The position numbers were made by a program, and so were the translations under genes. Shown here piece after piece: positions 9,965-18,564 of a DNA stretch of 64,000 bases (position 1 is the stretch's first letter; each line of letters starts with the position of its first letter). The stretch is from Roseovarius dicentrarchi (lineage in GTDB: Bacteria > Pseudomonadota > Alphaproteobacteria > Rhodobacterales > Rhodobacteraceae), in NCBI RefSeq assembly GCF_003316635.1, contig NZ_QNQP01000003.1, positions 168,011 through 232,010 of the forward strand. The letters are read 5' to 3'. The notes below the pieces were generated by a model. That model searched no databases, was not told the DNA's origin, and was given only the letters and a program-made list of their open reading frames with translations.

Positions 9965-10594
9965 CTAGCGCCGAAGGACGGGCAGGGCAGGCGCGCGCGC
10001 CTCCCACCCGGCAGTTTCCAGCTCGGGCGTCTGGCTGTCCTCAAGGGGCCAGCCGACGCACAGATAGGCGATCAGTTGCCAAGCGGGGGGCGCGTCCAGA
10101 TCGCGGGCCAACTGCGCAGGGTCAAGAATCGACACCCAGCCCACGCCAAGGCCCGCCGCCCGCGCGGCCAGCCAGAACTGGGTAATGGCACCCACGACGG
10201 AATAACGCCGCATTTCCGGCATGGTCGCGGCGCCAAGGCCGGCGCCCTTGGGCGTTGCGTCATCGCACCAGACCGCCAGATGCACTGGCGCGTCCATCAT
10301 CCCCGACAGCTTCAGCCCGGCATAAAGCGCCGCGCGGTCGCCATTGTACCCGGCCAGCGCGGCGGAATTGGCCGCCTCGAAATTGGCCACTGCGGCGGCG
10401 CGGGCCGGCGCGCTGTCCACCCGCATCAGCCGCCACGGCTCGCTGAGGCCCACAGACGGGGCAAGGTTAAACGAATCGAGGCAGCGCAACAGCGCTGCCT
10501 CGTCAATCGGATCGGTGCGGAAGTGGCGCACATCGCGCCGCCAGCGCATCAGATCGGCCAGCTCGGACTGGAAGCCTGTTGAAAATGCGGACAT
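9965..10594 (-). CDS. bluB: 5,6-dimethylbenzimidazole synthase BluB
   Basis: A 209-aa flavin-destructase of the nitroreductase fold that converts reduced FMN with O2 to 5,6-dimethylbenzimidazole, the lower ligand of vitamin B12. Hallmarks are RWRRDVRHFRTDP near the N-terminus, the LAPSVGLSEPWR flavin site, and G-V-G-W-V-S-I-L-D-P toward the C-terminus. The start is the ATG at 10592-10594; a longer frame would run into rpsP. The gene is downstream of rpsP rather than in a cobalamin operon, and no cobalamin riboswitch is evident. Confidence 0.93.
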   Translation of the reverse strand: MSAFSTGFQSELADLMRWRRDVRHFRTDPIDEAALLRCLDSFNLAPSVGLSEPWRLMRVDSAPARAAAVANFEAANSAALAGYNGDRAALYAGLKLSGMMDAPVHLAVWCDDATPKGAGLGAATMPEMRRYSVVGAITQFWLAARAAGLGVGWVSILDPAQLARDLDAPPAWQLIAYLCVGWPLEDSQTPELETAGWEARAPALPVLRR

Positions 10595-10610
10595 TCCAGC
10601 GCGCCCTGGC

Positions 10611-11000
10611 TTACTCTTCTGCTGCGGCTTCTTCGGCGGGGGCGTTTGCCGCCTCGGTCGCTGCGGCGGCCTTGGCTGCACGCTCTTCCGCGCGGTCGGT
10701 TGCCTTCTTGCCGGGCGTGCCTTTTTTCAGGTTGGCGCGGTCCTTCTTGGCCAGAACGCCAGCGGCCTCCAACATGCGCGAGACGCGGTCGGTCGGCTGC
10801 GCGCCCTTGTCGAGCCATGCCTGAATACGCTCGATATCCATCTTGACGCGCTCTTCGCTGTTTTTGGGCAGGAGCGGGTTATAGGTGCCCAGCTTTTCGA
10901 TGAAGCGGCCATCGCGCGGCATGCGCGCATCGGCGGCGACGATGGAATAATGCGGGCGCTTCTTGCTGCCACCGCGGGCGAGACGAATTTTCATGGCCAT
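10611..11000 (-). CDS. rpsP: 30S ribosomal protein S16
   Basis: A 129-aa S16 with the standard N-terminus [20 protein letters not shown], the [12 protein letters not shown] block and the [12 protein letters not shown] segment. After about residue 85 there is a long Ala/Glu/Lys-rich low-complexity tail, common in alphaproteobacterial S16. It follows the chorismate mutase gene in transcription order. Confidence 0.98.
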   Translation of the reverse strand: MAMKIRLARGGSKKRPHYSIVAADARMPRDGRFIEKLGTYNPLLPKNSEERVKMDIERIQAWLDKGAQPTDRVSRMLEAAGVLAKKDRANLKKGTPGKKATDRAEERAAKAAAATEAANAPAEEAAAEE

Positions 11001-11023
11001 GGGGGTATCTCCTAAGGGTTTGT

Positions 11024-11320
11024 TTACGATTGGTGCTGTTTATGGTGCTGAATGACTTCAGCGATGATGAAGTTCAGGAACTTCTTGGCAAATTCAGGGT
11101 CCAGATCGGCCTGATGTGCCAAATCCTCCAGCCTGGCGATCTGCGCGGCCTCGCGCGCGGGATCGGACGGGGGAAGGTCGTGTTCGGCCTTGAGGCGGCC
11201 GACGGACTGGGTGTGCTTGAACCGCTCGCCCAGTGTATAGACAAGGATCGCATCCAGCCGGTCGATGCTGTCGCGGTGATCCTTCAGAAGCTGCGCGGCC
11301 TTTGTCGTGGTTCCGGTCAT
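11024..11320 (-). CDS. Chorismate mutase, AroQ type
   Basis: A 98-aa all-helical AroQ-class mutase converting chorismate to prephenate for Phe/Tyr synthesis. Typical elements are [12 protein letters not shown] near the N-terminus, the [13 protein letters not shown] loop with catalytic basic residues, and the C-terminal [10 protein letters not shown] helix. Its start (ATG 11318-11320) overlaps the upstream acetyltransferase stop by 4 bases. The ffh - chorismate mutase - rpsP arrangement is characteristic of the group. Confidence 0.92.
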   Translation of the reverse strand: MTGTTTKAAQLLKDHRDSIDRLDAILVYTLGERFKHTQSVGRLKAEHDLPPSDPAREAAQIARLEDLAHQADLDPEFAKKFLNFIIAEVIQHHKQHQS

Positions 11321-11865
11321 GCCGCATCTCCTGCGCGGGCCAGCCCCAGATCGGCGGCGGATGGGTGGCGGTAGATCATATCCTCGCCCATATGGGGGTT
11401 CAGGTACGTCCGCTCGTAAGTTGCGCCCATCCTCTCGGCCAGCGCGACAGAGCGGGTGTTGCCCGGCACGATATGCGAGCCGACGGAGTGCAGACCGAAA
11501 TCCGTGTAAGCCCATTGGCGGGCGCGCATGGCGGCCTCATAGGCAATCCCGCGCCCCTCGAACCCGGCAAAGACGGCATAGCCCAGCTCGGGCTCGGGCC
11601 AGCCTTCGGGGCACCAGATGCCGGTCAGGCCGCAAGCTGCGCCGCTGGTCTTATCCTCGATCACGAAATAGCCGCAGCCGCGCAGCGCCCAGTGGCCGAT
11701 ATTCATCGCAAACCAGCGCCACGCGCGGGCGCGGTCCGGTTCGGTCCCGAAGCCATGGGCGCGGACCGGGTCCATCAGAAATTCGGCGACGGGTTCAAAA
11801 TCGGCCGCAGCGGGTGCGCGCAGGATCAGTTGATCGGTTTCAAGGCGGGGAATGTCGAGGGTCAT
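11317..11865 (-). CDS. GNAT-family N-acetyltransferase, RimJ/RimL type
   Basis: A 182-aa acetyltransferase. The N-terminus LDIPRLETDQLILRAPAAAD is the typical opening of the Acetyltransf_3 (RimJ/RimL) group. The acetyl-CoA loop is represented by the E-G-R-G-I-A-Y-E-A segment, followed by G-S-H-I-V-P-G-N-T-R-S and the A-E-R-M-G-A helix. The substrate cannot be told from sequence; ribosomal-protein N-termini or small amines are both possible. It is translationally coupled to the chorismate mutase gene. Confidence 0.87.
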   Translation of the reverse strand: MTLDIPRLETDQLILRAPAAADFEPVAEFLMDPVRAHGFGTEPDRARAWRWFAMNIGHWALRGCGYFVIEDKTSGAACGLTGIWCPEGWPEPELGYAVFAGFEGRGIAYEAAMRARQWAYTDFGLHSVGSHIVPGNTRSVALAERMGATYERTYLNPHMGEDMIYRHPSAADLGLARAGDAA

Positions 11866-11902
11866 AGTGCAGCCTCACGTGCCTGCGCCTGCATCGGACA
11901 AA

Positions 11903-11938
11903 GGAGCCTCCGGCGGGAGTATTTTGGCCAAGATGAAG
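11903..11938 (+). repeat. Copy of a short intergenic motif (GGAGTATTTTNNCCAAGATGAAG type)
   Basis: The spacer between the acetyltransferase start and the ffh stop contains GCCTCCGGCGGGAGTATTTT followed by GGCCAAGATGAAG. Two related copies occur in this window, at 15698-15720 (opposite strand) and 36497-36523. From memory this motif is very frequent in intergenic DNA of Rhodobacteraceae; its role is unknown to me. Confidence 0.7.
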
Positions 11939-11944
11939 TCATGA

Positions 11945-13447
11945 TCATTTCTTTTTGCCAAAGCCGGACAGGCCGGAGGGCAGGCCGCCCCCCATACCGC
12001 CCACACCGCCAAGCCCGGCGGGCAGCTTGCCGCCCATCTGCTTGGCCGCCTGCTCCAGCGCCTTGGGGTCCATGCCCTGCAATTCTTCGGGCGTGGGGCC
12101 GCCGCCCTTGCCGAACATGCCCTTCATGGCCTGTTTCAGCATGCCGCCCTTGCCCATCTTTTTCATCATGTCGGCCATCTGGCGATGCATTTTCAGCAGC
12201 TGGTTCAGCTGGCTGACCTCCAGCCCCGCACCCTTGGCAATGCGTTTCTTGCGGCTGGCCTGAAGGATCTGGGGGTTTGCACGCTCTTTCTTCGTCATCG
12301 ACTGGATCAGGGCGATCTGGCGCGCGATGATCTTATCGTCAAAGCCGGCGTCCTGCACCTGCTTGGCCATTTTGCCCATGCCGGGCATCATGCCCATCAC
12401 CGATTCCATGCCACCCATCTTTTGCATCTGCTCAAGCTGGGTGCGCAGGTCGTTCATGTTGAACTGACCCTTCTGGAAGCGCTTCATCATACGCTCGGCC
12501 TGCTCGGCCTCGATGGTTTGTTGCGCCTTTTCAACGAGGCTGACGATATCGCCCATGCCGAGGATACGGCCGGCGATCCGCTCGGCTTCGAACGTTTCGA
12601 TCGCGTCCATCTTTTCGCCAAGGCCGACGAAACGGATCGGCTTGCCGGTGACCGCGCGCATCGAGAGGGCAGCGCCGCCGCGACCGTCGCCGTCCATCCG
12701 GGTGAGGACCACGCCGGTGATGCCGATCTTGCCATCGAATTCGGTGGCCACGTTCACCGCGTCCTGCCCCGTCAGGCCGTCGACAACCAGCAGCGTCTCG
12801 CGCGGGTTGGCCACGTCGCGCACGGCGGCGGCCTGTGCGATCAGTTCGGCGTCGATGTGAAGGCGGCCGGCGGTGTCGAGGATGTAGACATCATACCCGC
12901 CCAAGGACGCCTGCGTATTGGCGCGTTTGGCGATGGCAACCGGGTCTTCGCCCGGAACGATGGGCAGGGTGTCGACGCCGATCTGCTGGCCGAGGATCGC
13001 CAGCTGCTCCATCGCCGCCGGGCGGTTGACGTCGAGCGAGGCCATCAGCACGCGCTTGCCGTCCCGTTCCTTCAGGCGCTTGGCCAGTTTGGCTGTCGTC
13101 GTCGTCTTGCCGGACCCCTGAAGGCCCACCATCAGGATCGGCGCCGGGGCGTTGTCGATTTTCAGCGCGCCGGGGTCGCCGTCGCCGCGCAGGGTGTCGA
13201 TCAGTGCGTCATGCACGATCTTGATGACCTGCTGGCCGGGGGTGATGGATTTCAGGACCGACTGGCCGGTTGCCTGCTGCTGCACCTTCTTGACGAATTC
13301 GCGCGCGACGGGCAGTGAAACATCCGCCTCCAGCAGGGCAACGCGCACCTCGCGCAGGGCGGTTTTCACGTCCTCCTCGCTGAGCGCGCCCTGTCTGGTC
13401 AGGCGATCAAAGACACCGGAGAGGCGTTCGGATAGATTTTCAAACAT
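11945..13447 (-). CDS. ffh: Signal recognition particle protein Ffh
   Basis: A 500-aa SRP54 GTPase that, with 4.5S RNA and FtsY, targets nascent inner-membrane proteins. The N-domain starts MFENLSERLSGVFDRL. The G-domain P-loop reads GLQGSGKTTTTAKLA (about residue 105), with DTAGR and TRMDGDGRGG following. The C-terminal Met-rich M-domain (about 310-450) contains MGGMESVMGMMPGMGKM and the RKKRIAKG RNA-binding motif. The tail is Gly/Lys-rich. The start is the ATG at 13445-13447; a much longer upstream frame is non-coding. A good promoter lies about 165 bases upstream. Confidence 0.98.
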   Translation of the reverse strand: MFENLSERLSGVFDRLTRQGALSEEDVKTALREVRVALLEADVSLPVAREFVKKVQQQATGQSVLKSITPGQQVIKIVHDALIDTLRGDGDPGALKIDNAPAPILMVGLQGSGKTTTTAKLAKRLKERDGKRVLMASLDVNRPAAMEQLAILGQQIGVDTLPIVPGEDPVAIAKRANTQASLGGYDVYILDTAGRLHIDAELIAQAAAVRDVANPRETLLVVDGLTGQDAVNVATEFDGKIGITGVVLTRMDGDGRGGAALSMRAVTGKPIRFVGLGEKMDAIETFEAERIAGRILGMGDIVSLVEKAQQTIEAEQAERMMKRFQKGQFNMNDLRTQLEQMQKMGGMESVMGMMPGMGKMAKQVQDAGFDDKIIARQIALIQSMTKKERANPQILQASRKKRIAKGAGLEVSQLNQLLKMHRQMADMMKKMGKGGMLKQAMKGMFGKGGGPTPEELQGMDPKALEQAAKQMGGKLPAGLGGVGGMGGGLPSGLSGFGKKK

Positions 13448-13610
13448 CTGCAAGGCTCCTTGCGCCGCTCGGTTGTCGCGCGGTCCAAGAAGGGCCGCAG
13501 AAGGGGCCAAACCAGTAACGCCCCCGTGGGCGCAAACGCGCTGACGGAGGGCGATCCCGGCCAAAGGCCATGGGACCGGAAGGCAGGACGCTTCCGGGGT
13601 GTTGGCGCGC

Positions 13611-13639
13611 TGTCTACGCAAACGATGCGCGCGAGTCAA
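13611..13639 (-). promoter_or_regulatory. Sigma-70-type promoter for the ffh cluster
   Basis: On the minus strand TTGACT (complement of 13634-13639), exactly 17 bases, then TAGACA (complement of 13611-13616). It points at ffh and is the only good promoter candidate I see upstream of the ffh-rpsP-rimM-trmD cluster. Confidence 0.6.
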
Positions 13640-13660
13640 TAAGGCACGCCTCTTGCTGGG

Positions 13661-14635
13661 ATGGGCGGGTTCGGCCCAGACTGCGCGCGATCCGAATTTG
13701 CGAGGCTTGCTGATGACGACACGAATTTGCACGCCGATGTGCGGGCGCATCCCGTGACCGGCGCCCTGCGCGGCCACGCGGCGATGCTGGCGTTCTCGGG
13801 GCTGATTGCCGGATCGTTTGCGCTGGGGTCGATGGCGGCGCCCTACATTGCGCCGACGGCCCTGAATGCGCTGCGCTTCACCATGGCGTCCGTGTTGGTG
13901 GGGGTCGCTGCGCTGGCGACAACCGGGCTGCGCCGCCGCGATTTTGCAGCGCCTTGGCGCTATGGCGTTCTGGGCGGCCTGATGGGCCTATACTTCGTGC
14001 TGATGTTCGAGGGGCTGAAAACCGCGCCGCCGGTATCGGCCGCCGCCGTGTTCACCCTGTCGCCGATCCTGTCGGGCATCGCGGGCTATGTCCTGCTGCG
14101 GCAGATCGCGACGCGGCGCATGGCGGTTGCCCTTGCGGTGGGGGCCGCAGGCGCGCTGTGGGTCATATTCCGCGCCGATCTGGCGGCGCTCATGCGGTTT
14201 GAGGTGGGCCGGGGCGAGGTGATCTATTTCTGGGGCTGCGTCGCACATGCGATCTATACGCCTTTGGTGCGGCGACTGAACCGGGGCGAATCGGCGCTGG
14301 TCTTCTCGTTCGGCACCATGGCCGCCGCGGCCGTGATCCTGCTGGCCGCCGGTGCGCCCGACCTGGCCCGGACAGATTGGGGCATGCTGCCTGCAATCGT
14401 CTGGATCACGCTGGCCTATGTCACCATCTTCGCCAGTGCCGTGACGTTCGTCTTGCTGCAATACGCGTCCCTGCGGCTGCCAAGCGCAAAGGTGATGGCC
14501 TACACCTACCTCACCCCCAGTTGGGTGCTGTGCTGGCAGGCGGCGCTGGGCGCGCCGATGCCGCCCGTGATGATCCTTCTGGGCGTCGCGCTGACGGTGC
14601 TGGCGCTGGTGCTGCTGCTGAAAGACGAAAAATAG
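13661..14635 (+). CDS. DMT-superfamily (EamA) transporter
   Basis: An inner-membrane protein with about ten hydrophobic helices in two EamA repeats (about residues 45-175 and 190-320), the arrangement of drug/metabolite exporters such as RhaT and YdcZ relatives. The second repeat contains W-I-T-L-A-Y-V-T-I-F and the family-like S-A-K-V-M-A-Y-T-Y-L-T-P. The substrate is unknown. The ATG at 13661 gives 324 aa with a 40-residue hydrophilic head unlike EamA proteins. GTG at 13739 or 13754, closer to the first helix, are more likely true starts, though neither has a clear ribosome-binding site. Confidence 0.85.
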   Translation: MGGFGPDCARSEFARLADDDTNLHADVRAHPVTGALRGHAAMLAFSGLIAGSFALGSMAAPYIAPTALNALRFTMASVLVGVAALATTGLRRRDFAAPWRYGVLGGLMGLYFVLMFEGLKTAPPVSAAAVFTLSPILSGIAGYVLLRQIATRRMAVALAVGAAGALWVIFRADLAALMRFEVGRGEVIYFWGCVAHAIYTPLVRRLNRGESALVFSFGTMAAAAVILLAAGAPDLARTDWGMLPAIVWITLAYVTIFASAVTFVLLQYASLRLPSAKVMAYTYLTPSWVLCWQAALGAPMPPVMILLGVALTVLALVLLLKDEK

Positions 14636-14701
14636 CGCGAGGGCCGGGGAACCTTATCAACAGGCCTGCGTTAGGCCCCGGTAAACAAACAGGAAGGTTG
14701 T

Positions 14702-15109
14702 TCAATGCGTAATATCATTTACCTCGTCGGTCTCGTCGTCATCGTTCTGGCTATCGTCAGCTTCGTTCTGTAAGGCGCGCTGCGATCTGCCGGGAAGTTC
14801 GACTGCAAGAAACGTCTCGAACGCCTCCAGATCCACAGGCTCGAACTGGCCAAAGCCCTGCATCCAGACGGACGCGGCCCGCAGGGCGCCCGGCTCCAGC
14901 TTGCACCATTTCACGCGCCCGCGCCGCTCTTGACTGATCAGACCGGCGCGGGCGAGTATGACCAGATGTTTCGATATCGCGGTCAGGCTCATATCAAACG
15001 GCGCGGCCACATCGGTCACGGCCATGTCATCCTCCAGCAGCATCGACAAAATGGTGCGGCGGGTCGGATCAGCCAAGGCTGCGAATGTCAGGTCAAGCGG
15101 TCCGTTCAC
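14702..15109 (-). CDS. ArsR-family winged-helix transcriptional regulator
   Basis: A 135-aa protein starting with LTFAALADPTRRTILSMLL, the standard ArsR N-terminus, then the recognition region V-A-A-P-F-D-M-S-L-T-A-I-S-K-H-L and the wing R-R-G-R-V-K-W-C-K-L. No metal-binding C-x-C is visible, so it is probably of the self-sufficient ArsR group that often precedes SRPBCC genes, though no such gene is here. The last 25 residues are unusually Asp/Asn/Glu-rich (D-D-S-Q-N-D-D-D-E-T-D-E) because the strand opposite encodes a 22-aa hydrophobic ORF. Confidence 0.85.
   Translation of the reverse strand: MNGPLDLTFAALADPTRRTILSMLLEDDMAVTDVAAPFDMSLTAISKHLVILARAGLISQERRGRVKWCKLEPGALRAASVWMQGFGQFEPVDLEAFETFLAVELPGRSQRALQNEADDSQNDDDETDEVNDITH
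14705..14773 (+). CDS. 22-aa single-helix membrane microprotein
   Basis: The ORF begins MRNIIYLVGLVVIVLAIVSF and is essentially one transmembrane helix with a short basic N-terminus. It is preceded by GGAAGG at 14692-14697, 7 bases before the ATG, a good ribosome-binding site. I recall nearly identical very short proteins annotated in several Rhodobacterales, but cannot verify this here. The whole gene lies antisense to the 3' end of the ArsR-like gene. Function is unknown; small hydrophobic proteins of this kind often modulate membrane complexes. Confidence 0.6.
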   Translation: MRNIIYLVGLVVIVLAIVSFVL

Positions 15110-15194
15110 ATCGGTTTCTCCTCGGGTGCGCGTGCCGCGTCCGGGGTGCCGGGCGTTTCAGGCCGCTGATGCACCCAACTGAAAAGGAAAGCGC

Positions 15195-15608
15195 ATGTTC
15201 ACCCATATCATGGTTCCCGTCGATCTGGTCCACAAGGACAAGTTGCAGAAGGCGCTGGATGTCGCTGGCGACATGGCCAAACTTCACACCGCCAAGGTGC
15301 ATGTGGTCACCGTGTCCGGCGATCTGCCCGGTGAATTGGGGCACACGCCCGCCGAAGTCGCCGCCGCGCTGACCGCCTTTGCCGCAGAGTTGAAGGAAAA
15401 ATACGGCGTAGATGTCGAGGCGCATCCGGTCACATCGAACGACCCGGCGGCTGACACGACGCGCAAGCTGATGGCGGCGATTGACGATATCGGCGCGGAC
15501 CTGGTTGTCATGGCGTCCCACCAGCCCGGCATCATGGAGCATATCTTCAACTCGCATGGCGGCTACATCGCGCGCCACGCCAAATGCTCGGTCTTCGTGG
15601 TTCGGTAG
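15195..15608 (+). CDS. Universal stress protein (UspA family)
   Basis: A 137-aa single-domain Usp. It starts with MFTHIMVPVDL, the conserved first strand carrying the ATP-contacting Asp. The D-L-V-V-M-A-S-H strand and a C-terminal C-S-V-F-V-V-R strand match the family. The ATP-binding G-2x-G-9x-G(S/T) signature is only partly recognisable (H-Q-P-G-I ... G-G-Y), so nucleotide binding is uncertain. An AAGGAAA ribosome-binding site precedes the ATG. It appears to stand alone between the regulator and the ATP synthase operon. Confidence 0.9.
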   Translation: MFTHIMVPVDLVHKDKLQKALDVAGDMAKLHTAKVHVVTVSGDLPGELGHTPAEVAAALTAFAAELKEKYGVDVEAHPVTSNDPAADTTRKLMAAIDDIGADLVVMASHQPGIMEHIFNSHGGYIARHAKCSVFVVR

Positions 15609-15697
15609 CGCGGATTTTGCGATGACTGAACCAGAAGGTTGAATATGAAACGGGGCCTGCCAACGGCCCCGCCTGCCACTTGGGCATTCCGGCCTGT

Positions 15698-15720
15698 CTT
15701 TCATCTTGGAAAAAATACTC
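15698..15720 (-). repeat. Second copy of the GAGTATTTT-type intergenic motif
   Basis: Read on the minus strand, this is GAGTATTTTTTCCAAGATGAAAG, matching the copy at 11917-11938 at most positions. It lies in the spacer between the stress protein and the atp operon. Confidence 0.65.
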
Positions 15721-15767
15721 ATATTAAACAACAGATTAAACGCGCCACCCCTTGAAAATTCGCGCGC

Positions 15768-15796
15768 TTGACTCACCGCCCCCCTGCGCTTAGCAA
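15768..15796 (+). promoter_or_regulatory. Candidate promoter of the F0 atp operon
   Basis: TTGACT at 15768-15773, 17 bases, then TAGCAA at 15791-15796. The -35 and the spacing are good but the -10 is weak. It lies 32 bases before the chosen atpI GTG start. Confidence 0.4.
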
Positions 15797-15827
15797 TGCC
15801 GCAGTCGTACCGGGCAGGGCAGATATT

Positions 15828-16190
15828 GTGACAGACCTCGATGAGCGCGCCAGACTTCGCGATCTCGAAGACCGGATCAATGCCCTCAAGACCCCTAAAC
15901 AGGTCAAGGCTCATACTGACGAACATTATTCCCAGGCACATCTGGCCTGGCGGATGGTGATTGAATTGGTCGCCGGTCTTGGGATCGGCTTTGGCATCGG
16001 ATACGGGCTGGATCACCTTCTGGGGACGCTGCCCATATTCCTGGTGCTCTTTACATTGCTGGGCCTTGCGGCGGGGATCAAGGTGATGATCCGCAGCGCG
16101 CAAGAGATCCAGGGAAAACAGATGGCCGAAGAGGCCGCAGATCAGCCGGCTTCGGACGGCTCAGACGTGAGGGTGAAAGATGGCGACTGA
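15828..16190 (+). CDS. atpI: ATP synthase protein I (AtpI)
   Basis: A 120-aa small membrane protein encoded first in alphaproteobacterial F0 operons, thought to help assemble the c-ring. A charged N-terminus (R-L-R-D-L-E-D-R-I) precedes two membrane helices (about 45-65 and 73-93), with G-I-G-F-G-I-G-Y between and [11 protein letters not shown] in the second. The C-terminus is acidic and hydrophilic. It starts at GTG 15828; an open frame reaching further upstream overlaps the promoter. It overlaps atpB by 11 bases. Confidence 0.88.
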   Translation: MTDLDERARLRDLEDRINALKTPKQVKAHTDEHYSQAHLAWRMVIELVAGLGIGFGIGYGLDHLLGTLPIFLVLFTLLGLAAGIKVMIRSAQEIQGKQMAEEAADQPASDGSDVRVKDGD

Positions 16191-16968
16191 CGTGAATGGG
16201 GCCGCAGAGCAGTCCGGCGGGCTGGTGTTCCACCCGATGGACCAGTTCATCATCAAGCCGCTGTTCGGTGATGGCGCCGTTGGGATGTTCACCGTGACCA
16301 ATATCACGCTGTGGATGGCGATCACCGTTCTGGCCACCATCGCGCTGCTGGTTCTGGGCTCGTCCGGCCGCTCCACCATTCCGGGCCGCATGCAGTCCAT
16401 TGCCGAGCTGGCCTATGGCTTCATTCGCAAGATGGTCGAGGATGTGGCGGGCCGCGACGCGCTGCCCTATTTCCCCTATATCATGACGATTTTCATGTTC
16501 GTGGTCATGGCGAACTTCGTCGGCCTGCTGCCCGGCGCGTTCACCTCGACCAGCCATATCGGCGTTACTGCAGTGCTGGCGATGCTGGTGTTCATTTCCG
16601 TCACCGCCATCGGTTTCATCAAGCATGGCGCCGGTTTCCTCAGCCTGTTCTGGATCAGCGCCGCGCCGCTGCCGCTGCGCCCCATTCTGGCCCTGATCGA
16701 AGTAATTTCCTACTTCGTGCGCCCCGTCAGCCACTCCATTCGTCTGGCAGGTAACATGATGGCGGGCCACGCGGTGATGAAGGTGTTCGCGGCCTTCGCG
16801 CCGATGATCATCATCTCGACCGGCATCGGCCTTGTGGTCACGCCGCTGTCGATCCTGGCGATTGCCGCGATCTACGCGCTGGAAATCCTCGTGGCCTTCA
16901 TCCAGGCCTATGTCTTTACCATTCTGACCTGCGTTTACCTCAAGGACGCGCTGCACCCGGCGCACTGA
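16180..16968 (+). CDS. atpB: ATP synthase F0 subunit a
   Basis: A 262-aa subunit a, which forms the proton half-channels. Several transmembrane helices are present. The essential arginine is in [14 protein letters not shown]. The Q-F-I-I-K-P-L-F start region and the C-terminal [15 protein letters not shown] block are typical. Length is normal. It is followed after 91 bases by atpE. Confidence 0.98.
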   Translation: MATDVNGAAEQSGGLVFHPMDQFIIKPLFGDGAVGMFTVTNITLWMAITVLATIALLVLGSSGRSTIPGRMQSIAELAYGFIRKMVEDVAGRDALPYFPYIMTIFMFVVMANFVGLLPGAFTSTSHIGVTAVLAMLVFISVTAIGFIKHGAGFLSLFWISAAPLPLRPILALIEVISYFVRPVSHSIRLAGNMMAGHAVMKVFAAFAPMIIISTGIGLVVTPLSILAIAAIYALEILVAFIQAYVFTILTCVYLKDALHPAH

Positions 16969-17059
16969 TCCGCAGATCAAGATACCAAACAACCGCGGCG
17001 GGACTCCCCGGCGTACGACCAAACGAAATACCGCAAATTCCAAAGTAAGGAGACATCTC

Positions 17060-17296
17060 ATGGAAGGCGATATCGCAACAATGGGCGCATACATCGGCGC
17101 AGGTCTGGCATCCGTCGGCATGGGCGGCGCAGCCGTCGGTGTGGGCAATGTTGTCGGCAACTTCCTGGCCGGCGCCCTGCGCAACCCCTCGGCCGCAGCA
17201 GGCCAGACAGCGACCATGTTCATCGGCATCGCGTTCGCCGAAGCGCTGGGAATCTTCTCGTTCCTCGTCGCGCTTCTGCTGATGTTCGCCGTCTAA
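17060..17296 (+). CDS. atpE: ATP synthase F0 subunit c
   Basis: A 78-aa hairpin protein forming the rotating c-ring. Helix 1 has the Gly/Ala repeat ([15 protein letters not shown]) and the polar loop carries R-N-P-S-A. Helix 2 carries the ion-binding Glu in [13 protein letters not shown]. The Glu context suggests a proton ring. An AAGGAG ribosome-binding site lies 8 bases before the ATG, in keeping with its high stoichiometry. Confidence 0.98.
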   Translation: MEGDIATMGAYIGAGLASVGMGGAAVGVGNVVGNFLAGALRNPSAAAGQTATMFIGIAFAEALGIFSFLVALLLMFAV

Positions 17297-17391
17297 GAAC
17301 ACGTCGCAGACTATCCTTACGGGATGGGTGAAAGGCTGCCGTGCCTTTCACCCTCTCTGACTGACCGGTTCTCTGAGAAAGGACGTCCCAC

Positions 17392-17973
17392 ATGGCTACC
17401 GAGACCGCTGCCGCAACAGGCGGGCATGTCAGCCCCATCGCCCTCGAAGAGGCCGGCATCTGCGTCGACTCTGCCGGCGGGGCGATCGGCCTGCCGCAGC
17501 TTTGCCCCGACTGGATGGGCAATCAAATTTTCTGGCTGATCGTTTCGCTGGTCGTGATCTTCTTCGTGCTGTCGCGCATCGCGCTGCCGCGCATCGCCGC
17601 CATTCTGGCCGAGCGTCAGGGATCTATCACCAACGATCTGGCCGCAGCCGAAGACCTGAAGGTCAAGGCAAGCGAAGCCGAAGCCGCCTATGACAAGGCG
17701 CTGGCAAACGCCCGCAACGATGCACAGGCCATCGTCGCCCAGACCAAGGCCGACATCAAAGCCGACCTTGACGCCGCCATGGCACATGCCGACGCCGAAA
17801 TCGCCGCCAAGACCGCCGAAGGCGAGAAGGCGATTGCCGAAATCCGCGCCGGCGCGCTGGAGGCCGTCAAGGAGGTGGCCAAGGATACAGCCCGCGAAAT
17901 CGTCACCGCCATGGGCGCGCAGGCTGATCCGAAAACCGTCGACGCGGCCGTCACCTCGCAGATGAAAGGGTAA
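17392..17973 (+). CDS. atpG: ATP synthase F0 subunit b' (second b subunit)
   Basis: A 193-aa b' subunit of the peripheral stalk, as found in photosynthetic and related alphaproteobacteria with duplicated b. One transmembrane helix (about 42-62, with [17 protein letters not shown]) is followed by [12 protein letters not shown] and a long Ala/Glu/Lys coiled coil to the end. It sits 95 bases after atpE and 4 bases before atpF, so the two b-type subunits are coupled. Confidence 0.93.
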   Translation: MATETAAATGGHVSPIALEEAGICVDSAGGAIGLPQLCPDWMGNQIFWLIVSLVVIFFVLSRIALPRIAAILAERQGSITNDLAAAEDLKVKASEAEAAYDKALANARNDAQAIVAQTKADIKADLDAAMAHADAEIAAKTAEGEKAIAEIRAGALEAVKEVAKDTAREIVTAMGAQADPKTVDAAVTSQMKG

Positions 17974-17977
17974 CGCC

Positions 17978-18535
17978 ATGCGCATGATTGCAACCTTGAT
18001 CGCAGCCCTCGTCGCCAGCCCCGCGCTGGCCGCAAGCGGCCCGTTCTTTTCGCTGTCGAACACGAACTTCGTGGTCACGCTCGCCTTCATTCTGTTTGTC
18101 GGTTTCCTGATCTACATGAAGGTGCCGGGCAAGATCGGCGAGATGCTGGACAAGCGTGCCGAGGGTATCAAATCCGAGCTGGACGAGGCCCGCGCCCTGC
18201 GCGAAGAGGCGCAGGCCCTGCTGGCCAGCTACGAGCGCAAGCAAAAGGATGTGCAGGCACAGGCCGACCGCATCGTTGCCCAGGCCAAGACCGAGGCAAC
18301 GGCAGTGGCCGAACAGGCACGCGAAGACCTGAAAAAGTCCATCGCGCGCCGCCTTCAATCCGCCGAAGACCGCATTGCATCCGCCGAAGCGGAGGCTGTC
18401 CGCGAAGTGCGCGATCAGGCGATCAGCATCGCCATTGCAGCGGCGCGTGAGGTCATCGCCAAGCAGATGACAGCCGCCGAGGCGAACAAACTGATCGACA
18501 GCGGCATCGAAACAGTCGCCGCCAAGCTGCACTGA
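17978..18535 (+). CDS. atpF: ATP synthase F0 subunit b
   Basis: A 185-aa peripheral stalk subunit b. A short cleavable-looking N-terminus (T-L-I-A-A-L-V-A-S-P-A-L-A-A-S) precedes the transmembrane segment F-V-V-T-L-A-F-I-L-F-V-G-F-L-I-Y. The V-P-G-K-I-G-E-M-L-D-K-R-A region follows, then a charged coiled coil to the C-terminus that contacts F1 delta. It is the last gene of the F0 operon and is followed by a strong terminator. Confidence 0.95.
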   Translation: MRMIATLIAALVASPALAASGPFFSLSNTNFVVTLAFILFVGFLIYMKVPGKIGEMLDKRAEGIKSELDEARALREEAQALLASYERKQKDVQAQADRIVAQAKTEATAVAEQAREDLKKSIARRLQSAEDRIASAEAEAVREVRDQAISIAIAAAREVIAKQMTAAEANKLIDSGIETVAAKLH

Positions 18536-18564
18536 CACGCCGCAGCGAGCGCGAGATTACAAAC

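Noticed and set aside
10595..10611. Cobalamin riboswitch controlling bluB
   Set aside because: bluB starts 16 bases after rpsP ends, with no room for a riboswitch; no B12-box sequence was seen nearby.
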